Source: Bolinopsis microptera (taxonomy: Eukaryota > Ctenophora > Tentaculata > Lobata > Bolinopsidae). Taken from it: DNA of 64,000 bases. Position 1 is the stretch's first letter. Each line of letters starts with the position of its first letter. The position numbers and the translations under genes were made by a program. Where the stretch lies: the NCBI RefSeq assembly GCF_026151205.1, contig NC_087081.1, positions 1,849,886 through 1,913,885 on the forward strand, read 5' to 3'. The notes beneath the pieces are model-generated. The model had not been told where the DNA came from. It did not search any database and saw nothing but the letters and a program-made list of their open reading frames with translations. Shown here piece by piece: positions 57,901 through 64,000 of the stretch.

Positions 57901-60072
57901 GGAGGAGAAGGAGGAGGGGGAGGAGGAGGAGGAGGAGGAGGAAGAGGAGGAGGAGGAGGAAGCATCTAAATGTTTTTTCCATTTTTTCACAACATTTTTT
58001 CACAACATTTTTTCACAACATTTTTGTTTATCAGTAGGATCTCAATATAATTGACTTTCGTCAAATATTGTACCAATTTGAGATATTTTCTTGTGTTTGA
58101 AGTCATATCTCAAGTTTGGCAAATAGAAATTCGCCCAAACTTGCTCAGATTATCCGTCTCATAACCATACAACTATCTGGAAAGTTTAAAGAAAATTTAT
58201 CAGTAGGATCTCGAAATTTGTACCTGCGTTCCGCTAGAAACCGCTAATTTGAGATATTTTCTTGTGTTTGAAGTCATATCTCAAGTTTGGCACATAGAAA
58301 TTCGCCCAAACTTGCTCAGATTATCCGTCTCATAACCATACAACTATCTGGAAAGTTTAAAGAAAATTTATCAGTAGGATCTCAAGATAATTGACTTTCG
58401 TCAAATATTGTACCAATTTGAGATATTTTCTTGTGTTTGAAGTCATATCTCAAGTTTGGTACATAGAAATTCGCCCAAACTTGCTCAGATTATCCGTCTC
58501 ATAACCATACAACTATCTGGAAAGTTTAAAGAAAATTTATCAGTAGGATCTCAAGATAATTGACTTTCGTCAAATATTGTAACAATTTGAGATATTTTCT
58601 TGTATTTGATTCACTCATATCTCAGGTTTGGCACATAGAAATTCCCCCAAACTTGCTCAGATTATCCGTCCTATAGCCATACAACTATCTGGAAAGTTTA
58701 AAGACAATTTATCAATAGGATCTCAAGATAATTGACTTTCGTCAAATATTGTACCAATTTGAGATATTTTCTTGTGTTTGAAGTCATATCTCAGGTTTGG
58801 CACATAGAAATTCGCCCAAACTTGCTCAGATTATCCGTCCTATAGCCATACAACTATCTGGAAAGTTTAAAGACAATTTATCAATAGGATCTCAAGATAA
58901 TTGACTTTCGTCAAATATTGTACCAATTTGAGATATTTTCTTGTGTTTGAAGTCATATCTCAGGTTTGGCACATAGAAATTCGCCCAAACTTGCTCAGAT
59001 TATCCGTCCTATAGCCATACAACTATCTGGAAAGTTTAAAGTAAATTTATCTGTAGGATCTCAAGATAATTGACTTTCGTCAAATATTGTACCAATTTGA
59101 GATATTTTCTTGTGTTTGAAGTCATATCTCAAGTTTGGCACATAGAAATTCGCCCAAACTTGCTCAGATTATCCGTCTCATAGCCATACAACTATCTGGA
59201 AAGTTTAAAGAAAATTTATCAGTAGGATCTCAAGATAATTGACTTTCGTCAAATATTGTACCAATTTGAGATATTTTCTTGTGTTTGAAGTCATATCTCA
59301 AGTTTGGCACATAGAAATTCGCCCAAACTTGCTCAGATTATCCGTCTCATAACCATACAACTATCTGGAAAGTTTAAAGAAAATTTATCAGTAGGATCTC
59401 AAGATAATTGACTTTCGTCAAATATTGTACCAATTTGAGATATTTTCTTGTGTTTGAACTCATATCTCAGGTTTGGCACATAGAAATTCCCCCAAACTTG
59501 CTCAGATTATCCGTCCTATAGCCATACAACTATCTGGAAAGTTTAAAGAAAATTTATCAGTAGGATCTCAAGATAATTGACTTTCGTCAAATATTGTACC
59601 ATGGTACAGTTTGGTACAGAAAGTCCAACTCGTGACCAATTTTTGATTTCCCTCGGGGTCCAAAAAACCAAATAATTAATAAGTGCTAAAATATTTTATA
59701 TTTACCCTGGTTACAGCGGTATCACCAAATAACCGTTCGTCACCCTTAATGTAGACTGTCATTGGAGTTTTGCGTTTGGTTTCGGTGTTTAACACAATGT
59801 CTATGGGTACTCCAGGCTTTACAATTCCTATCTGAAAAAGTGTGATTCGATTTTAAGTTCATCTCCCGACAAAAATGTTTTTATTCGTATAAAAGTATGG
59901 ATTACTCAAACGACAAACGCATGATTTAATATCAAACGTTAAAATTACTTGATTATTACACAAACATTTTTAGACGTACCTTCATGAATTCAGTGCCCAA
60001 ATCGAGAGAGATCAAGGAAGTGGAGGACACTGTTGCGAACAGCGCTAAGCTGATTAACAACCTTAACAACAT
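51974..60072 (-). CDS. HYOU1: GRP170/HYOU1-like ER chaperone, first eight coding exons
   Basis: Exons (high to low): 59980-60072, 59706-59831, 55539-55630, 55302-55404, 54947-55056, 52950-53058, 52448-52566, 51974-52058. All have GT-AG borders and matching phases, giving 279 codons. Residues 1-20 form a signal peptide; ISLDLGTEFMK starts the nucleotide-binding domain; KPGVPIDIVLN, RKTPMTVYIKGDERLFGD, TVVFRHDDNTFYSVEELLAM, CVPPFFNQKERE and GLGSYEMDLRLREHLA follow the HYOU1 order. Family role: ER-lumen Hsp110-class chaperone and nucleotide exchanger for BiP. Odd: the block that is LINDNTA in human HYOU1 reads LMTTTSA (about 187-193), and the DMGSGS phosphate loop reads ATVGSQ (216-221), so ATP binding may be lost. 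The C-terminal two thirds are not found to the left, so the gene is either truncated or continues with distant exons. Confidence 0.85.
53628..53939 (+). CDS. Ly6/uPAR-like (three-finger) GPI-anchored small protein
   Basis: 103 codons, no intron. A signal peptide starts at the first or fourth codon (MKVFLLLAVLVGMSAA). The mature part has eight cysteines ending in CSSCNYDLCNS, the Ly6-type CN ending, then a hydrophobic C-terminal tail (about 85-103) typical of a GPI-attachment signal. Family role: extracellular-membrane-bound adaptors and modulators with a three-finger fold. A TATAAAT lies near 53,484 and an AATAAA near 54,093. It is nested on the opposite strand in the intron between chaperone exons 5 and 6. 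The membrane anchor argues against a secreted toxin. Cys spacing is not canonical, so the fold assignment is likely rather than certain. Confidence 0.75.
   Translation: MNPMKVFLLLAVLVGMSAAIKCKVGIGGAAVDIHCASNFGKCLTIDTLGLGIKTYSCGTGCGALPYCSSCNYDLCNSAAGFGLGMNHLLIICLLQSVIFLLVQ
54260..54354. repeat. Heptamer repeat (CCTCTAA)n
   Basis: About 13 uninterrupted copies of CCTCTAA (TTAGAGG on the other strand), a telomere-like heptamer inside the chaperone intron. Confidence 0.95.
54740..54900 (-). pseudogene. LINE RT fragment in the chaperone intron
   Basis: Minus strand: QASQMASWVLGSFKDRIKPV followed by MLQLYKSLIKS matches the conserved region after the RT core in several non-LTR families (MASWxL.F..R....ML.LYKSLxRS). 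It runs out after about 35 residues. Confidence 0.6.
56029..59640. mobile_element. Foldback-like element: inverted 170-bp repeat arrays around a purine core
   Basis: Left array (about 56150-57030) has five or more copies of a unit of about 170 bp with AACTTTCCAGATAGTTGTAT. The right array (about 57990-59600) has about nine copies in inverse orientation, with ATACAACTATCTGGAAAGTT. Outer ends are also inverted: GGACTTTC...AAACTGTACCAT left, ATGGTACAGTTT...GAAAGTCC right. The core is the purine tract listed separately. Everything lies in intron 2 of the chaperone gene. It resembles Drosophila FB-type architecture; no transposase seen. Confidence 0.75.
57040..57962. repeat. 0.9-kb purine tract (GGA/GAGGAC repeats)
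   Basis: Almost only G and A on the plus strand, mostly GAGGAG and GAGGACTGA units, with rare T and C. Ser/Pro/Leu or Glu/Arg open frames through it are artefacts. The chaperone pre-mRNA (minus strand) would contain the matching pyrimidine run. Confidence 0.95.
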
Positions 60073-60600
60073 TGTTGCTGGTGTTAGTGTCTTAGTGGTA
60101 AGTTGCTTCTGCTGGAATGTTGGTCGAACTGTTATCTGGTCTAAGGTCTTGCTATGCTACAGGGAGAAATTATTAAAATGTGCTGTCCGTAAAATATCAA
60201 CTAACATATTCATCAATTGGTTACACAATATACCAATTTTTTCAATGATCACGAGGAATAAATCACAGAAAATAAAAAAAATAAAAAATTTGGCATCACG
60301 AATTAAAGCCTATCAAAAGACACACATGTCATGTAAACAAAAATTTTAATCTCAAAAACTATCATTCTCAAAATAAATTTACATAAAAGTATATAACATA
60401 TCAATACAAAGTTAAACTTGAAGCTAGGCTTGATTTGACGCTACCGTGTTCCTTCAATCTGATAGCAAGGTCATTTTAATCATGCACTTATTATATGGCC
60501 TTACAATGTCCCTTTATTTTCAGACAAACTAGGATAATCATAGCAACGACCAAGTTATGCATATATGTCAGTATCATTTTAATCACGATATATATATTAT
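60073..60600 (-). other. Intergenic gap between OSTC and the chaperone gene
   Basis: About 0.53 kb between the OSTC stop and the chaperone ATG; it must hold the OSTC 3' end and the chaperone 5' region. I saw no clear ER-stress element (CCAAT-N9-CCACG). Confidence 0.5.
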
Positions 60601-61601
60601 CTAATTCTTGAGGTATCCAGGTAGTTTCATCGTCATGAAGAGTCGGCAAAGGAAGAAAGAGACAACGACCATGAAGAGTCCCAGAAACAGCATTATAAAT
60701 CTGTTCAGCTTAGGTAAACTGAGGAGGGTGTAATTGTAAATTTGTTAATTAATTTTAATTTAATTAAACAAATGGTTTAAATTTTAATTTAATTGAACAA
60801 ATGGTTTTAAACGAAAGGAAGGAATTCGAAGAGTTGAAAGTCAGCAGAATCATGAAAACTACCATGTTAATATTCTAAGTTAATCAAGCTTACACCAAAA
60901 TAACAATAGCTAAAATTACTCAAGCAACAGAAAAAGTAGCCATCAACTCACTTAGCTCCATTAGCTTTATCCAGTACAACAAATCCCAGACTCCCCATAA
61001 CAAAGAGGAAACTACTGGCAAGTCCCTCCATGATGTACTGACCGTTAACTCTGTACGCTAGAAACGCTACTGGCCGAGGGTTACCTCTCTCGTCTGTAAC
61101 CTGCAGTAAACGTGTCAGTGAGATATCTAATGGTGTTATCGTGCAAGGTGCAGTCAAGATGTTGTAAGCGATAGTACTTAGAGGTAGCTTTATTTATGAT
61201 TTCATTTTTAAAAGGTCGCCCAAATCTTTTGGTTCTTACAGGGACTTTACAAGTATGATTTCAGTCAACTTTTCAAATATTGTTGTTATGGTAAATTCGT
61301 GATGTTGCGAGATATAGAGCTTTGAAGTTGTGAATGAGAAATGTGGTATCTAAACAATCATATCTCAATAAAAAATAAATAAAAGATAAAATATGCTTGA
61401 AAACCAAAGATAACCCACCTGTCCGATACTTGGAGGCTCAATGATAATATCGTAGATAACACCTCCCAGCACTAGGAAGTAAGAAACTAGGATCATTCCG
61501 TACACCATCATCGCACTGGGCATGGCAATGAAACTGGGCTTTTTCAGCCTCATTGGAGGGATCTCCAGCAGTTTAAATGGGAGGCCGAACAAAGTCTCCA
61601 T
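60601..61601 (-). CDS. OSTC: Oligosaccharyltransferase complex subunit OSTC, three exons
   Basis: Exons 61419-61601, 60952-61100 and 60601-60718 join in frame to 149 residues, the same length as human OSTC. It begins [13 protein letters not shown], with [19 protein letters not shown] leading into helix 1, then [16 protein letters not shown]. Exon 2 gives [20 protein letters not shown] and helix 2 ([15 protein letters not shown]). Exon 3 gives [20 protein letters not shown] and ends in [12 protein letters not shown]. Known role: small ER-membrane subunit that links the STT3A oligosaccharyltransferase to the translocon for co-translational N-glycosylation. Its neighbour on the same strand is another ER protein. 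Confidence 0.96.
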
Positions 61602-62152
61602 TGTTGGCTATATAAGAGGAGAGTGTGGTTATTAATACTGTTTGTTGTGCAGAAAGTTACAGTGTTATTTTATGAATCATTTGTAATTTCATACATAATC
61701 TGAATATACGGCTTCAGACAGACAGTAAACTGTTTAGTAAAAATGTTGGCACTAATATCATGTGATTTTGTATGTTATGTTGCATAATATTATTATTATT
61801 ATGAGTAGCATGGAATTATAAACACAGCTATACATAAAACAAAATATAATCACAACAAAAATCAATAGTAACAATCTCAGGATCTAGTTTTAACTGGAAA
61901 AAAATCTCGCTCAGTGCCAGAATTTGCAAGGGTCCTGTTGATGTTTTAAAATGTCGTTTAAAAGGTTAACAAATTACAAAATCTATAAAAATTAAAAACT
62001 AAAAAGATAAAATCAGTCTGATGGAAAAACAATAATTTTATAATATCGATAAAATGTATTGACAACAGAAAATAAATCATTTTACTTTGACCTCCGTTCT
62101 AAAGACAAAAACATACTGCTAAACATTAATAACTTAATCACCTCTATTTAAT
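61602..62152. other. Intergenic stretch
   Basis: AT-rich with an ATTATTATTATT run near 61,787. It must include the OSTC promoter and the AKR 3' end. Nothing else is seen. Confidence 0.4.
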
Positions 62153-63199
62153 TTAATATGTCGAATGCCTAACACCGACATTCCTGAAATAATTTGGTCC
62201 ATGACCCTTTGTGATGTCATATCCATGTTCGATAGCATCGACAACTGACATTGGTAAAGGTCCTACATTTAATGCATCCATGTTGGAAACCAAATTTGCA
62301 ATACTACTACTCCCAACTATGATCCCATCATCGTTATCATCTGACAGAGCAGAGTGATGAGCTAACCACCTTAAAGCCGCAGAGTGAACAGCCACCTCCT
62401 CCTTTTGGCATTCCTCCTGGATAATCTCAAGAGCGTCAAAGTATTTTCCACGCCAGAACCGGTCTCTGTAAGAAGGGCCCCAGGAACTTCCAGTAAACCT
62501 TCCCAGCTCAGTTTTATCCTGAGGTCGGTCATCTCGGCTGTGCTTGCCAGTTAGAATGCCTCCAGCAAGTGGGTTGTAGCAGTAGAAGCTCATTTCATAT
62601 CTTCTTAGACATGGCAGCAATTCTGTCTCAACCATTCTAGTGAGGCAGTTGTACATTCCTTGGTATACTGAAGGTGTCACATAGCCATTGTGTTTACAGA
62701 TCTGTTGAACCTCTGTGATTTGCCATGAGATAAAATTGGACAATCCAAACCTCTTGAATTTTCCCTCGTTGTAGAGTTTGTTTATTTCACTCAAGGTATC
62801 TTCAATGTCGATATCCATGCATGGCCAGTGCAAATAGAAGATATCCACCTGTTCAGTGTTTAGGTTTATCAGAGAAGTTTCTAATTGGTGTCGAACACTT
62901 TCAGGGGAAAATGTCTTACCACCACCAGGATTAGCCTTGGTTGAAATATTTGAACCATGGGCAGTGTTCATTTTACCGAGGTACATTTCTGTGAGACCCC
63001 CAGTTGTCCCACCACCGCCCTCACTGGCGTACATATAAGCTGAGTCAAGTTGGCTGTGGCCATATTCTTCAAACTTTCTAAGAAATTCTGTGCTCTCCTC
63101 TAGGTTCATGCGTCTACCCATTTCCATTGTACCCAGTACAATTCTTGAGACAGAGCTTCTCAACATTTTCAACAGCTGCACAGAATCTTTGGTAAACAT
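62153..63199 (-). CDS. AKR7: Aldo-keto reductase, AKR7 (aflatoxin aldehyde reductase) type
   Basis: 348 codons, single exon, similar in length to AKR7 proteins. IVLGTMEMGRRM starts the barrel. The catalytic tetrad is present: Asp52 and Tyr57 (LDSAYMY), Lys88 (STKANP), His124 (FYLHWP). Further family blocks are SVYQGMYNCLTRMVETELLP, YNPLAGGILTGKH, YRDRFWRGKYFDAL and the NADPH-site IIVGSSS, ending GHGPNYFRNV. Role: NADPH-dependent cytosolic reduction of aldehydes. The start at Met1 gives a short extension; a Met at codon 12 is also possible. A second copy lies 384 bp upstream on the same strand. Confidence 0.95.
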   Translation of the reverse strand: MFTKDSVQLLKMLRSSVSRIVLGTMEMGRRMNLEESTEFLRKFEEYGHSQLDSAYMYASEGGGGTTGGLTEMYLGKMNTAHGSNISTKANPGGGKTFSPESVRHQLETSLINLNTEQVDIFYLHWPCMDIDIEDTLSEINKLYNEGKFKRFGLSNFISWQITEVQQICKHNGYVTPSVYQGMYNCLTRMVETELLPCLRRYEMSFYCYNPLAGGILTGKHSRDDRPQDKTELGRFTGSSWGPSYRDRFWRGKYFDALEIIQEECQKEEVAVHSAALRWLAHHSALSDDNDDGIIVGSSSIANLVSNMDALNVGPLPMSVVDAIEHGYDITKGHGPNYFRNVGVRHSTY

Positions 63200-63582
63200 A
63201 ACATAGCGTTAAAATATTCGTTTCAATAAAATTTTCATGATCAGTGAGTTGAGCAATTTTAATAGTGGTGAAACTCAAAACACTAAATCTACCAGAATGT
63301 GTATGAAAATTTTCCTAGCTTCAAATTTGCTAACAATCACTTGCAAATTATTGTTCTAAGGAAAAAATAATTTACCCGCAATAAAACATCAAAGATTAGG
63401 AAAAAATAATATTTTTACAAATTTTCAGCTAAAAAATAGCATATAAAACAATGGCATACCATCTTTAAAACAGAATAAAACTTTTGAACAAACCAATCGA
63501 ATCATCTTCTCTTTTATCAATATGATTTCATATTTCTTGACATAGCATACATCTTAAACTTATCATCATCATACTTAGCACT
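63200..63582. other. Spacer between the two AKR genes
   Basis: 383 bp, AT-rich; promoter of one AKR and 3' end of the other. No distinctive motif seen. Confidence 0.5.
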
Positions 63583-64000
63583 TCATACAGTATGTGGCAT
63601 GCTGACGTTTCTAAAATAGTTGGGACCATGGCCTTTTGTAAGCTCATGCCCCTGCTCAATAGCATCAACCACCGAAACTGGAAGTGGTCCCTCTTTCAAA
63701 AAATCAAGATTAGAAACCAAATGAGAGATATTACTTGCACCCACAATAATAGCATCATTATTGTCTCCTGATAAAGCAGAGTGGTGTGTGACCCACCTCA
63801 ACGCTGCAGATGTTACAGCAACTCCTTCCTTTTTACAGGCATCTTGTATGATATCAAGAGCATCAAAATACTTATCTCTCCAGAATCTATCTCTGTAAGC
63901 TTTTCCCCATGCCTTTCCTGCAAATCTTCCTGGTTCGCTCACATTCTCTGGATTGTCATCTCTAATGTGTTTACCGGTAAGTAGACCACCAGCCAGAGGA
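63583..64000 (-). CDS. AKR7: Second AKR7-type aldo-keto reductase, cut by the window edge
   Basis: Partial: the frame is open from the window end (PLAGGLLTGKHIRDD) to a stop at 63583. It includes AYRDRFWRDKYFDALDI, SAALRWVTHHSALSGDN, IIVGASN and GHGPNYFRNV. It is close to the neighbouring gene but differs at many positions, so it is a diverged tandem duplicate. No intron is seen in the visible part, as in its neighbour. The catalytic residues lie beyond the window. Confidence 0.93.
   Translation of the reverse strand, partial: PLAGGLLTGKHIRDDNPENVSEPGRFAGKAWGKAYRDRFWRDKYFDALDIIQDACKKEGVAVTSAALRWVTHHSALSGDNNDAIIVGASNISHLVSNLDFLKEGPLPVSVVDAIEQGHELTKGHGPNYFRNVSMPHTV

Noticed and set aside
57114..58003. 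Several long Glu/Arg-rich and Ser/Pro/Leu-rich frames
   Set aside because: They arise from the purine tract in all frames. No stop codons are expected in such sequence, so openness is not evidence of coding.
60361..60600. ER-stress response element before the chaperone gene
   Set aside because: I looked for CCAAT-N9-CCACG and TGACGTGG words on both strands and saw none.

Overview
This is AT-rich animal DNA. It has spliced protein genes with GT-AG introns, a dense and diverse transposon load, many tandem repeats, and a degenerate CCCTAA (TTAGGG-type) block. The gene set (GRP170/HYOU1, OSTC, AKR7, SLCO transporter, sushi, LIM and Ly6 domains) is metazoan. The transposon mix suggests a marine invertebrate, but I cannot name the lineage from the sequence. 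Several genes are visible only as short exons with matching splice phases, and I report exon coordinates where both ends and the reading frame agree.

Layout. 1-6.27 kb is repeat-rich filler with a decayed reverse-transcriptase relic (about 4.16-4.61 kb). 6,275-12,117 is a young LTR retrotransposon with two 646/653-bp LTRs and a 4-bp target duplication; it encodes only Gag plus protease. 12.1-13.6 kb holds mirrored 10-bp arrays and telomere-like repeats. About 13.6-17.7 kb is a LINE tail joined to a Ty3/Gypsy-type pol (RT, RNase H, integrase) with a frameshift. 19.9-24.03 kb has an (AC)n tract, a foldback DNA element, and a second element flanked by TTAA. 24.4-26.3 kb is mostly minisatellite. 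26.5-27.45 kb carries three minus-strand exons of an SLCO (OATP) transporter. 28.57-30.36 kb carries the 3' end of a plus-strand sushi-domain gene. About 30.9-36.9 kb is a minus-strand APE-type LINE (ORF1 with an SGNH-like domain, ORF2 with nuclease and RT), split by a 1.36-kb TTAA-flanked palindromic element. 37-45 kb is repeat-rich, with a HIRAN-like relic, about 1 kb of 15-bp repeats and a second LINE fragment. 45.2-50.7 kb has a tRNA-derived SINE, two LIM-type exons and repeated hairpin modules.

The right end (52-64 kb) is the true gene block, on the minus strand: two tandem intronless AKR7-type aldo-keto reductases (one cut by the window edge), a complete three-exon OSTC gene (149 aa), and the first eight coding exons (279 codons) of a GRP170/HYOU1-like ER chaperone. 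OSTC (oligosaccharyltransferase subunit) and the GRP170-like protein both act in the ER and lie head-to-tail about 0.5 kb apart. A small Ly6-type GPI-anchored protein gene is nested on the opposite strand in an intron of the chaperone gene. A 3.6-kb inverted-repeat element with a 0.9-kb pure purine core sits in another intron.

The most interesting protein-level observation is that the GRP170-like gene is intact across eight exons, yet two nucleotide-binding motifs of the Hsp70 fold are replaced. This suggests a pseudo-ATPase chaperone paralogue.
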